Origin: Agromyces mediolanus
GTDB taxonomy: Bacteria; Actinomycetota; Actinomycetes; Actinomycetales; Microbacteriaceae
NCBI RefSeq assembly: GCF_023715325.1
Contig: NZ_JAMBNX010000006.1
Location: 186,001 to 250,000 of the forward strand
Direction: 5' to 3'
Length of the DNA: 64,000 bases
How positions within the stretch are numbered: the first letter of the stretch is position 1; every line of letters begins with the position of its first letter. Under the pieces are notes generated by a model. The model made no database searches, had not been told where the DNA came from, and saw only the letters and a program-made list of their open reading frames with translations. The translations under genes and the position numbers were made by a program. This document shows positions 1 through 9,061 of the stretch, one piece after another.

Positions 1-1083
1 GCGGTCGCGCTGCCGTCGGTCGCAGCCGGCGAGACCCTCGCCGAGCCGCTGCCCGGCCTCGCGCAGCCGGCCGGCCCGGCTGCGGCGCCGGGCACCGGGC
101 CCGCCACGATCGGTTCGCGCGCCGGGGCGATCGTCGGCCAGCGGGTCGACGAGTTCCTCGCGCCGGAGCTCGATCCCGAGCTCGCCCCGCCGGAGTCCGT
201 CGTGCACATCCCGGTCGGCCGCATCGTCGGCTCGACGCTGCTCGGCGGCGCCGCGCTCTGGATGCTGGCGCTCGCCGGCATCGTGATCGTGGGCGTCGTC
301 AGCCGGCAGCTCTGGATGCTGTTCACCTTCGTACCGGCGGCGATCGGCATCGTGAGCTACTTCTGGTCGCGCATCACGAAGTCGCTGCGCTACTCGATCG
401 CGGGCACCCCCGACGGCGTGCGGGTGGGCTACGGCCTGCTGTCGACCGCGAACCACACCCTGCCGCCCGGCCGCATCCACGCCGTCGAGGCGACGCAGTG
501 GGTCTTCTGGCGGCCCTTCGGCTGGTGGTCGGTGCGCATCAACGTCGCCGGACAGTCCGTGACGAGCGGTGCGGAGGCGGCGCAGCGCACCCTGGTGCTG
601 CCGGTCGGCACGGCCGGAGACGTGCAGCGGGTCATCGCCCTGCTGCTCCCGGAGGCGGCCGAGGGGGGCCCCGTCGCGGCGCAGATCGGCAGCGGCCTCA
701 CCGGGCGCGCCGGTCTCGACGGCGACCGCTTCTCGATCACGCCGAAGCGCGGTGCCTGGCTGCACCCCTTCTCGTGGCGGCGCATCGGCTGGGCCGCATC
801 CGACGGCATCGCGCTCCTCCGGCGCGGCTCGCTCGTGCGCCGGCTCGTGCTCGTGCCGCTCGCGCGGATGCAGTCGGTGGCGCTCTCCGCGGGCCCGCTG
901 CGGCGGGGCCTCGGGCTCGCCGAGCTCCGCCTGCACACCGTCACGGGCCCGGTCGTGCCGACCCTGCCCATCATCGAGCGCGAGGCCGGTGACGCGCTTT
1001 TCACGCACCTCGCAGGCGAGGCGGTCGAGCGGGCGAACGACGACCGTTCGCAGCACTGGGGCCGGGAGGCGGCGGATGCCTGA
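1..1083 (+). CDS. PH-domain (YdbT/DUF304-like) membrane protein, 5' partial
   Basis: The reading frame is already open at base 1, so the start lies outside the window. The visible part begins with an Ala/Pro-rich linker. Two adjacent hydrophobic segments follow (around bases 215-300 and 310-365), then a bacterial PH (bPH_2) domain with the typical core R-Y-S-I-A-G-T-P-D-G-V-R-V-G-Y-G-L-L. A second, weaker PH-like half lies near the end. Such proteins carry several membrane-flanked PH domains; their function is poorly known, and envelope stress or membrane organisation has been suggested for relatives. The stop overlaps the next start by 8 bases (ATGCCTGA), so the two are probably co-translated. 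Family assignment is from sequence pattern only. Confidence 0.8.
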   Translation, partial: AVALPSVAAGETLAEPLPGLAQPAGPAAAPGTGPATIGSRAGAIVGQRVDEFLAPELDPELAPPESVVHIPVGRIVGSTLLGGAALWMLALAGIVIVGVVSRQLWMLFTFVPAAIGIVSYFWSRITKSLRYSIAGTPDGVRVGYGLLSTANHTLPPGRIHAVEATQWVFWRPFGWWSVRINVAGQSVTSGAEAAQRTLVLPVGTAGDVQRVIALLLPEAAEGGPVAAQIGSGLTGRAGLDGDRFSITPKRGAWLHPFSWRRIGWAASDGIALLRRGSLVRRLVLVPLARMQSVALSAGPLRRGLGLAELRLHTVTGPVVPTLPIIEREAGDALFTHLAGEAVERANDDRSQHWGREAADA

Positions 1084-1834
1084 GCGGGCCGGACGGCTCG
1101 GGGTCGGCACCGTCGGGGCCGGTCGGGTCGGCGCCGTGCTCGCGGCCGCCCTCGGCGGGGCGGGCCACGCCCTCACCGGCGTCACCGCGGTCTCCGACTC
1201 GAGCCGCGACCGCGCCGACGCGATGCTGCCCGGCGTGCCCGTGCTCAGCACGCCCGAGGTGGTGCGCCGCAGCGAGCTCGTACTGCTCGCGGTGCCGCCG
1301 GACGAGCTGCCCGGGCTCGTCGAGGGCCTCGCCGCGACCGGCGACTGGCAGCCCGGGCAGCTCGTGCTGCACACCGCCGCCGAGTACGGCACGGGCGTGC
1401 TCGACCCGGCCCGCCGAGCCGGCGCCATCCCGCTCGCCGTGCACCCCGTGATGAGCTTCACCGGAACGAGCATCGATCTCGCCCGACTCGCCGGGGCGTG
1501 GTTCGCCGTCACCGCGCCCGCGCCCGTGCTGCCCATCGCGCAGGCCCTCGTCGTCGAGATGGGCGGCGAGCCCTTCGTCGTCGAGGAATCGGCGCGTCCC
1601 GCCTATGCCGAAGCGATCGACACCGCGGTGTCCTTCTCGTCCGCGATCGTCGACCAGGCGAGCGGCATCCTCGGCGGGCTGGGCGTCAGCCGACCCGGCG
1701 CGGTCCTCGCGCCCCTCGTGCGCAGCGCGGTCGAGAACGCCCTGGCCCGGCACGACGAGGGGCCGGGGCTCGACGGGCAGGCCGCCCTCGGGGAGCCCGG
1801 CGAGCACGACGATCCGCTTGGAGGACGCTGGTGA
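1076..1834 (+). CDS. Rossmann-fold DUF2520 protein (NADP-binding, ProC/3-hydroxyisobutyrate dehydrogenase-like)
   Basis: This 252-residue protein starts at the ATG overlapping the end of the PH-domain gene. Near the N-terminus it has a dinucleotide-binding glycine loop (V-G-T-V-G-A-G-R-V-G), followed by a Rossmann half with the typical A-V-P-P-D-E-L-P segment. The C-terminal half contains H-P-V-M-S-F-T-G, which is characteristic of DUF2520. This family sits next to pantothenate genes in many actinobacteria and has been proposed as a ketopantoate or related reductase, but that role is inferred from neighbourhood and not shown. Its TGA overlaps the GTG of panC, which supports one operon with pantothenate synthesis. 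Confidence 0.85.
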   Translation: MPERAGRLGVGTVGAGRVGAVLAAALGGAGHALTGVTAVSDSSRDRADAMLPGVPVLSTPEVVRRSELVLLAVPPDELPGLVEGLAATGDWQPGQLVLHTAAEYGTGVLDPARRAGAIPLAVHPVMSFTGTSIDLARLAGAWFAVTAPAPVLPIAQALVVEMGGEPFVVEESARPAYAEAIDTAVSFSSAIVDQASGILGGLGVSRPGAVLAPLVRSAVENALARHDEGPGLDGQAALGEPGEHDDPLGGRW

Positions 1835-2703
1835 ACGACACGACGCCCGCCGACCCGCCCGCCGTCGTCGGCACGATCGCCGAGCTCCGTAGCCGCGTGG
1901 CCGAGGCGCGAGCCGGCGGGGCATCCGTCGCCTTCGTGCCGACCATGGGCGCGCTGCACGACGGGCACCTGGCGCTCGTCGCCCGCGCCCGCGAGCTGGC
2001 CGAGCTCGTCGTCGTCTCGATCTTCGTGAACCCGCTGCAGTTCGGGCCGGACGAAGACCTCGAGCGCTACCCGCGCACCCTGGGCGCCGATGTCGCCGCG
2101 CTCGCCGGGACCGGCGCGGCGCTCGTGTTCGCGCCCGCCGTCGCCGAGATGTACCCCGACGGCCCGAGCCGGACGCGCATCGTCGCGGGCGAGGTCGGCG
2201 GACTCTACGAGGGCGCGTCCCGCCCCGGGCACTTCGACGGCATGCTCACGGTCGTCGCGAAGCTCTGCAACATCGTGCAGCCCGACGTCGCCGTGTTCGG
2301 GCAGAAGGACGCCCAGCAGGTCTTCCTCGTGCGCCGCATGGTGCGCGACCTCGACCTCCCGCTCGAGATCGAGGTCGTCGAGACCGTGCGCGAAGCCGAC
2401 GGGCTCGCCCTCTCCAGTCGCAACCGCTTCCTCGGCGAGCCGGAGCGGCGCACGGCGCTCGTGCTGTCCGAGGCGCTCGCCGCCGCCGCCGACGCCGGCG
2501 CGGAGGGCGCCCCGGAGGCGCTCGCCGAAGCGGTCGCCGCCTTCGGCGACCACGACGGCGCGGAGCTCGACTACTTCGTCATCGTCGACCCCGACACCTT
2601 CCTGCCCGTGGCCGACGACGCCACGGGGCCGGCGCTCGCCCTCGTCGCCGCCCGGGTCGGGGCGACCCGGCTGATCGACAACCGGCGCGTCGTTCTCGGC
2701 TGA
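1831..2703 (+). CDS. panC: Pantothenate synthetase
   Basis: PanC condenses pantoate with beta-alanine using ATP, the last step of vitamin B5 synthesis, in the cytoplasm. The 290-residue length matches the family (about 280-310). Visible motifs are the nucleotide-binding P-T-M-G-A-L-H-D-G-H near residue 40 (HIGH-like), F-V-N-P-L-Q-F-G-P, and the later G-Q-K-D-A-Q-Q and S-S-R-N stretches that line the active site. The GTG start is preceded by GGAGG about 6 bases upstream and overlaps the previous stop as GTGA. No panB or panD is visible here. Confidence 0.95.
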   Translation: MNDTTPADPPAVVGTIAELRSRVAEARAGGASVAFVPTMGALHDGHLALVARARELAELVVVSIFVNPLQFGPDEDLERYPRTLGADVAALAGTGAALVFAPAVAEMYPDGPSRTRIVAGEVGGLYEGASRPGHFDGMLTVVAKLCNIVQPDVAVFGQKDAQQVFLVRRMVRDLDLPLEIEVVETVREADGLALSSRNRFLGEPERRTALVLSEALAAAADAGAEGAPEALAEAVAAFGDHDGAELDYFVIVDPDTFLPVADDATGPALALVAARVGATRLIDNRRVVLG

Positions 2704-2730
2704 CCGCACCTCGCCTCCGTGCACCGCAAG

Positions 2731-2736
2731 TAGGCT
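2731..2736 (+). promoter_or_regulatory. Possible -10 box upstream of lysS
   Basis: TAGGCT, 55 bases before the lysS ATG, fits an actinobacterial -10 element (TANNNT). No convincing -35 is seen. A purine-rich ribosome binding site (GAGAGAGAAG) precedes the ATG at 2792. Confidence 0.3.
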
Positions 2737-2791
2737 GGTGGTCGCACGATTCCGAGCGCACCGCGATCCGCGAGAACCACGAGAGAGAAGC

Positions 2792-4309
<1,518 letters not shown>

Positions 4310-4311
4310 CG

Positions 4312-4446
4312 ATGAGCGCCGATCGCCCCGACCGGGATCCGGAGCGTCCGTCGAGTTCGCGGATCATGATCTGGGTCGTGGTCGGGGCGATCGCGCTCTA
4401 CTTCATCGGCTCCGGCGTCTGGGGCCTGCTGAGCAACGGCGGCTGA
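4312..4446 (+). CDS. Small single-span membrane protein, unknown
   Basis: A 44-residue frame starts two bases after the lysS stop. It has a charged, proline-containing N-terminus and then one hydrophobic helix ([16 protein letters not shown]). Position and composition suggest a small membrane protein translated with lysS. Similar short single-span proteins sit after lysS in related genomes, as far as I know, but no function can be given. Confidence 0.6.
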   Translation: MSADRPDRDPERPSSSRIMIWVVVGAIALYFIGSGVWGLLSNGG

Positions 4447-4449
4447 GCT

Positions 4450-4502
4450 GGTTCGCTGAGCTTGTCGAAGCGACGCATTCCCTTCGACGGGCTCAGGGAA
4501 CC
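4450..4502. repeat. Imperfect 21-bp inverted repeat (REP-like, possible terminator)
   Basis: The left arm (4450-4470, core CGCTGAGCTTGTCGAAG) pairs with the right arm (4482-4502, core CTTCGACGGGCTCAG). Of 21 positions 18 match, and the loop is 11 bases. It lies between two convergent genes. The 'GCTGAGCTTGTCGAAG' type of sequence is a recurrent intergenic element in high-GC actinobacteria; whether it terminates transcription here is inferred from its position. Confidence 0.6.
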
Positions 4503-4510
4503 ACAGCAGC

Positions 4511-5590
4511 TCAGCCCCGCTCGACGAAGACGACGCCGCGGTAGCCCGCCTCGCCCCACGCGACCATGCGGTCGAGGTCGGCGTGCGGGATCGGCAGCTC
4601 GTGCGTGTCGACCCAGCTCTCGCCGAGATCGGAGCTGATCCACGGATCCTCGATCACGACGACCTCCTCGTCGGCCGCGTGCGCGAGCACCCAGTGCGGG
4701 CCGGTCTCGCCGTGCATCGGCGCCTCGTCGATGAGGAGCAGTGCGAGCTCGCCGCCCGCGACCCGGCGGGCGATCTCGGCGACGGCGACGCGCTCGCGCA
4801 CGACGGGCACGCCGACCGCGTCCGCCTGCCGCTGCGACTCCGACTGCAGCTCCGCCCGGAAGTCGCGCTCGAAGCCGGTGTACGCCTCGATCAGCACGGG
4901 GCCGTCGTGGTCGAGGTGCACCTCGACCCGGCGCTCCGGCGGCAGAGTCTCGCGCATGACGACGCCGAGCCCGACCGGCTCGATCGCGGGGTAGTTGCTC
5001 GCCCGACGCCAGAACGCGAGCTCGAGGTCGCGGTCGGCGACCGACGGCTCGGGTGCCGTGTCGGACGCGAAGCCGCCCGCCCCGGCCACTTCCGCCGCGA
5101 GCAGGCCGGTCACCGCGCCGCAGGTGTACATCGTGGTCTGCGCGTAGTACGGCGCCTCGGCGTGCGGCAGCTCGCGCAGCCAGTGCACGTAGCCGCGGCT
5201 GCCGAGGGTGCCCGCCGCCGAGGGATGCGGGGCGTGGAGCTCGCTGAAGCCGCGCTCCCGGGCGAAGCCCGGCAGCTCCTGTCCTGCGGGCACCTCCCAC
5301 TTCACGGCGGCGTCGCCGTTCGCGACCGCGCGGTCGAGGAGCTCGTCGACGAGCCGCGCCGCAGCCGGGGCATCCGTCTCGCTCCGCCACCACACGTCGA
5401 CGATCTTCACCGCCGCGGTCGCGCCGCGCCGGGAGCTCAGCACCGCGGCGACGGCGGCGCCGTCGGCGGCGCGGGCGAGGTCGAGCCGCGGGGCGTACGC
5501 CTCGCGGGGCAGCTCCCAGCGTGCCGCGCGGGCGGGCCCGAGCGCCGTGCGCAGCTCGTCGTCGAGCCTGGGGGAGAGGGTGGTGGTCAT
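4511..5590 (-). CDS. C39-like cysteine peptidase with N-terminal GNAT-like region
   Basis: The protein has 359 residues. Residues about 30-135 resemble a degenerate GNAT fold (beta-alpha segments ending in G-F-S-E-L-H). From about 147 a papain-like C39-type domain begins: Q151 and C157 in Q-T-T-M-Y-T-C-G-A-V, H299 in G-P-H-W-V-L-A, and D315 in V-V-I-E-D-P-W form a plausible catalytic set. There is no signal peptide, so it should act in the cytoplasm. Its ATG overlaps the stop of the peptide ABC ATPase as ATGA, making it the last gene of the importer operon. A role in trimming imported peptides is inference from this context. Confidence 0.8.
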   Translation of the reverse strand: MTTTLSPRLDDELRTALGPARAARWELPREAYAPRLDLARAADGAAVAAVLSSRRGATAAVKIVDVWWRSETDAPAAARLVDELLDRAVANGDAAVKWEVPAGQELPGFARERGFSELHAPHPSAAGTLGSRGYVHWLRELPHAEAPYYAQTTMYTCGAVTGLLAAEVAGAGGFASDTAPEPSVADRDLELAFWRRASNYPAIEPVGLGVVMRETLPPERRVEVHLDHDGPVLIEAYTGFERDFRAELQSESQRQADAVGVPVVRERVAVAEIARRVAGGELALLLIDEAPMHGETGPHWVLAHAADEEVVVIEDPWISSDLGESWVDTHELPIPHADLDRMVAWGEAGYRGVVFVERG

Positions 5591-7221
5591 GCCGGGATGG
5601 TCCTTCCGTCGGTGCTGGGGTCGTGGCTGAGCGTGCGGTCGCGGTGGGCGGCGGCGACGAGGAGCTTCGTGTACTCCTCGACGGGCGCGTCGAGCACTCG
5701 GGCGCACGGGCCCCGCTCGACGACGCGGCCCTGCCAGACGACGGTGACGGTGTCGGCGATCCGGCGCACCACCGCGAGGTCGTGCGAGATGAACAGGATG
5801 GCGACGCCGAGTTCCTCGCGGAGCCGGCCGAGCAGGTCCAGGATCTGCGCCTGCACCTGCACGTCGAGGGCCGACACGGACTCGTCGCAGATGAGCAGCC
5901 GCGGCCGGGGTGCGAGGGCCCGGGCGATGGCGACGCGCTGCCGCTGCCCGCCCGAGAGCTGCGCCGGGCGCTTGCCCGCGGCGTCGGCGGGGAGCCCGAC
6001 CGTCTGCAGCAGCTCGGCGACCTCCGAGGGGGCGCGACCGCCGACGGCGAGGGCCTCGCGGAGGATCTGTCCGATCGTCATCATCGGATTGAGCGAGGAG
6101 TACGGATCCTGGAACACGATCTGCATCTGCCCGGGGGTGCGCGAGCGGCGGCCGGGCGTGAGCACCGCGCCGTCGAAGGCGATGGTGCCGCCGTCCTCCC
6201 GTTCGAGGCCGGCGATGCAGCGGGCGAGCGTCGATTTGCCGGAGCCGGACTCGCCGACGATGCCGACGATCTCGCCGGCCGCGATCTCGAGGTCGACGCC
6301 GCCCAGCACCGTGCGCTCGCCGAAGCGCTTCACGACGCCCGTGGCGCGCACGAGCGGCGCGGCGCCGGCCGCCTCGGCGAGCCCGGATGCCTCGGCACGC
6401 CCGGCTGCTTCGGCGAGCACGGATGCCTCGGCGTGCACGGGCGCGTCGAGCGCGAGCGCGGGGTCGGCGGCGATGAGCGCCTTCGTGTACTGGTGCTCGG
6501 GCGCCGAGAGCACCCGGGCGGTGGCGCCCCGCTCGACGACCTCGCCGTGCCGCATGACGAGCACCTCGTCGGTGCGGCCCCGGACGAGACCGAGGTCGTG
6601 CGAGATGAGCAGCATCGCCATGCCCCGCTCGTGCTGCAGCTCCCGCAGCAGGTCGAGGAGCTCGGCCTGGTTCGAGGCGTCGAGCGCCGTGGTCGGCTCG
6701 TCGGCGATGAGGAGCCGCGGATCGCTCGCGAGCGCCGCGGCGATGGCGACGCGCTGGCGCATGCCGCCCGAGAGCTCGTGCGGGTGCGCGCGGGCGACCC
6801 TGGCGGGGAGGTTCACCTCGTCGAGGCGGCGGGCGACCTCGGTGTCGAGTTCGCGGGCGGGCAGACGCCGGCCCGCCTTCGCCTCGAGGGTCCAGGCGAT
6901 CTGCGGCCCGCAGCGGTGCACGGGCGACAGGCTCGTGAACGGGTCCTGCAGCAGCAGCGACACCTCGCGGCCGCGCACGGCCCGCCACGAGGCATCCGCC
7001 TGGTCCAGCCGGTGCTCCCGCCCGTCGACGCGGAGCGTCCCCGCGGCGCGGAAGCCCGGCGGCAGGAGCCCGACGAGACTCTTCGCCGTGAGCGTCTTGC
7101 CCGAGCCGGACTCGCCGATGAGGGCGAGTGAAGCGGCCGGCGCGATCTCGAAGGAGAGCGGCTCGACCATGCGCCCGGCGGGCCCCTCGATGCCGTCGAG
7201 GGCGACGTCGATGCCCGTCAT
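5587..7221 (-). CDS. Peptide ABC importer, fused double ATP-binding protein (DppD-DppF type)
   Basis: The 544-residue protein contains two complete ABC ATPase domains. The first has Walker A at residues 36-43 (G-E-S-G-S-G-K-T), signature L-S-G-G-M and Walker B followed by D-E-P-T-T-A-L-D. The second has a G-E-S-G-S-G-K-S-T Walker A, L-S-G-G-Q signature and D-E-S-V-S-A-L-D. An Ala/Glu-rich linker joins them. This fused arrangement is common for actinobacterial dipeptide/oligopeptide importers, where two separate proteins would otherwise be needed. It energises the two permeases encoded upstream. Start ATG lies inside the end of the DppC-type permease gene (ATGA overlap). Confidence 0.93.
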   Translation of the reverse strand: MTGIDVALDGIEGPAGRMVEPLSFEIAPAASLALIGESGSGKTLTAKSLVGLLPPGFRAAGTLRVDGREHRLDQADASWRAVRGREVSLLLQDPFTSLSPVHRCGPQIAWTLEAKAGRRLPARELDTEVARRLDEVNLPARVARAHPHELSGGMRQRVAIAAALASDPRLLIADEPTTALDASNQAELLDLLRELQHERGMAMLLISHDLGLVRGRTDEVLVMRHGEVVERGATARVLSAPEHQYTKALIAADPALALDAPVHAEASVLAEAAGRAEASGLAEAAGAAPLVRATGVVKRFGERTVLGGVDLEIAAGEIVGIVGESGSGKSTLARCIAGLEREDGGTIAFDGAVLTPGRRSRTPGQMQIVFQDPYSSLNPMMTIGQILREALAVGGRAPSEVAELLQTVGLPADAAGKRPAQLSGGQRQRVAIARALAPRPRLLICDESVSALDVQVQAQILDLLGRLREELGVAILFISHDLAVVRRIADTVTVVWQGRVVERGPCARVLDAPVEEYTKLLVAAAHRDRTLSHDPSTDGRTIPA

Positions 7222-8072
7222 GCCAGGCCTCCGCTCCGGGTGAGGCGCTGGCCGAGCCAGTCGCCGACGAGGTTCACGGCGCAGGCGACCGCGATGATGA
7301 GCACCGCGGGCACGATCACCGCGGCCGGGTTGTCGAACATGATCGCCCGGCTGTCGGTGAGCTGGCGCCCCCAGTCCGCCGTGCCCGGCGGCACGCCGAC
7401 GCCGAGGAACGACAGCGAGGAGAACGCGACCAGCGCGAACGCGACGTTCAGCATCGCGTTCGTGATCACGAGCGAGGAGACGTTCGGCAGGATGTGCCGG
7501 AACATCACCCGCCAGCGCGACAGCGAGAGCATCTGCGCCGCCTCGATGTAGGGGCGCGCGCTCTGCTCGAGCACGCCGGCCCGCACGATGCGGATGTCGG
7601 AAGGGGAGAAGAGCAGCACGAGGAGGGCCACCGTCGTCCAATAGCCGCCGCCGAACACGCCCGACACGACGATCGCGGCGAGCAGCACGGGGAGGGCGAG
7701 GAGGAGGTCGGTCCAGCGGCTGATCACGAAGTCGAGCGGGCCGCGCTCGTAGCCGGCGAGGGTGCCGAGCAGGATGCCGAGCAGCATCGAGCCGACCGCG
7801 ACGCAGACGGGGCCGACGAGGGCCGAGGCCGCGCCCGCGACGGTGAGGGCGAGGATGTCGCGGCCGAGCTCGTCGGTGCCGAGCGGGTGGCCAGGGCTGC
7901 CGGCCGGCATGAGGCTCGACAGGATGTCCTGCTTCGTGGCCTCCGGGAACAGCACCGGGCCGAGCACCACCGCGAGGAACGCGGCGGCGAGCACGACGAG
8001 GCAGACGATGACGGTGGCGGGCACACCGCGGCGGCGGAACGCCACGCCGACGGCGCCGAGCGAGGCGCTCAT
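7218..8072 (-). CDS. Peptide ABC importer permease (DppC type)
   Basis: This 284-residue membrane protein has an N-terminal span (V-I-V-C-L-V-V-L-A-A-A-F). A G-H-P-L-G-T-D-E-L-G-R-D motif follows, which is typical of DppC/OppC permeases, and about five further helices. The cytoplasmic EAA loop (E-A-A-Q-M-L-S-L-S-R-W-R) contacts the ATPase. It partners the DppB-type permease directly upstream, and the two genes overlap by 4 bases (ATGA). Confidence 0.93.
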   Translation of the reverse strand: MSASLGAVGVAFRRRGVPATVIVCLVVLAAAFLAVVLGPVLFPEATKQDILSSLMPAGSPGHPLGTDELGRDILALTVAGAASALVGPVCVAVGSMLLGILLGTLAGYERGPLDFVISRWTDLLLALPVLLAAIVVSGVFGGGYWTTVALLVLLFSPSDIRIVRAGVLEQSARPYIEAAQMLSLSRWRVMFRHILPNVSSLVITNAMLNVAFALVAFSSLSFLGVGVPPGTADWGRQLTDSRAIMFDNPAAVIVPAVLIIAVACAVNLVGDWLGQRLTRSGGLA

Positions 8073-9061
8073 GCGGTGCCTCCCTTCGCGCGGACGCGCG
8101 GATCGAGCAGCAGGTACGCGAGGTCGGCGAGCAGGGCGATCACCGCGATGACGAGCGCGACGAGCAGGGTGAGCGCCTGCACGACGGCGAGATCCTTGAA
8201 CAGCACCGAGTCCTGCAGCAGCGTGCCGAGGCCCGGCAGCGCGTAGGTGGTCTCGGCGAGCACGGTGCCGCCGACGAGGAAGGTGAGCAGCAGGCTCGCG
8301 CCCGTGACGATCGGGATCGCCGCGTTGCGGAGCGCGAGGCGGCGCACGCGCCCCTCCGGGATGCCGCGGGCCCTGGCGCTCGTCACGTAGTCTGCGTCGA
8401 GCTCGCGGAGCATCGCCGTGCGGGTCAGCTTCAGCACGATGGCGCCGAGTCCGGCGGCGAGCGTGATCGCGGGCAGGATCAGGTGGTACAGCGTGTCGAG
8501 TGGGCCGCGCCCGCCGCCGTAGACGGGGAAGATCGGCAGGTAGTAGGCGAACACGTAGAGCAGCAGCAGGCCGACCGCGAAGGTGGGGGCGCTCAGGCCG
8601 ATGACGCCGAGGGCGGTGCCGACGCGGTCGAGGACACCGCCGGCGCGCACGGCGCTCTGCACGCCGAGCGGGATGCCGGTGCCGATCGCGGCGACGAAGG
8701 CGAGGCCGCAGAGCGCGAGCGTGAGGCCGAGCCGCGAGCCGATGGCGTCGGCGACGGAGGTCTGCAACCGGATCGACTGGCCGAAGTCGCCCGTCAGCAC
8801 CCCGCCGAGCCAGCGCAGGTACTGCACGGGCAGCGGGTCGTCGAGGTGGTACTGCTCGCGGATCGCGGCGACCGCCTCGGGGGAGGCCGGCCGGGTGCCG
8901 AGCAGGGTCTTCACGAGGTCGCCCGGGGCGAGGTGCAGCATCGAGAAGACGATGATCGACAGGACGAACAGGATGGCGAGGGTGCCGAGCACGCGCACCG
9001 CGAGCATCCGGCCGATGGGCCGCAGTCGCGGTGCGCGCGCCGTGGGGAGGGGCTCGGTCAC
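8069..9061 (-). CDS. Peptide ABC importer permease (DppB type)
   Basis: The 330-residue protein has an N-terminal transmembrane helix (L-A-I-L-F-V-L-S-I-I-V-F). The DppB-type D-P-L-P-V-Q-Y-L-R-W segment and five more helices follow, with an EAA-like loop (S-A-R-A-R-G-I-P-E-G-R-V). The start is the GTG at 9061, which overlaps the stop of the binding-protein gene as GTGA. Frames extending upstream of it overlap that gene and are not believable. It forms the translocation channel with the DppC-type protein. Confidence 0.9.
   Translation of the reverse strand: MTEPLPTARAPRLRPIGRMLAVRVLGTLAILFVLSIIVFSMLHLAPGDLVKTLLGTRPASPEAVAAIREQYHLDDPLPVQYLRWLGGVLTGDFGQSIRLQTSVADAIGSRLGLTLALCGLAFVAAIGTGIPLGVQSAVRAGGVLDRVGTALGVIGLSAPTFAVGLLLLYVFAYYLPIFPVYGGGRGPLDTLYHLILPAITLAAGLGAIVLKLTRTAMLRELDADYVTSARARGIPEGRVRRLALRNAAIPIVTGASLLLTFLVGGTVLAETTYALPGLGTLLQDSVLFKDLAVVQALTLLVALVIAVIALLADLAYLLLDPRVRAKGGTA

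Noticed and set aside
4511-6988. Extended version of the peptidase gene starting at 6988
   Set aside because: The N-terminal 460 codons are an Arg/Ala-rich shadow of the ATPase gene; the ATG at 5590 fits the domain limits and the operon overlap.
5587-7641. Longer version of the double ATPase gene starting near 7641
   Set aside because: The added codons overlap the DppC-type permease gene in another frame and do not resemble an ABC ATPase N-terminus; the ATG at 7221 has the ATGA overlap typical of this operon.
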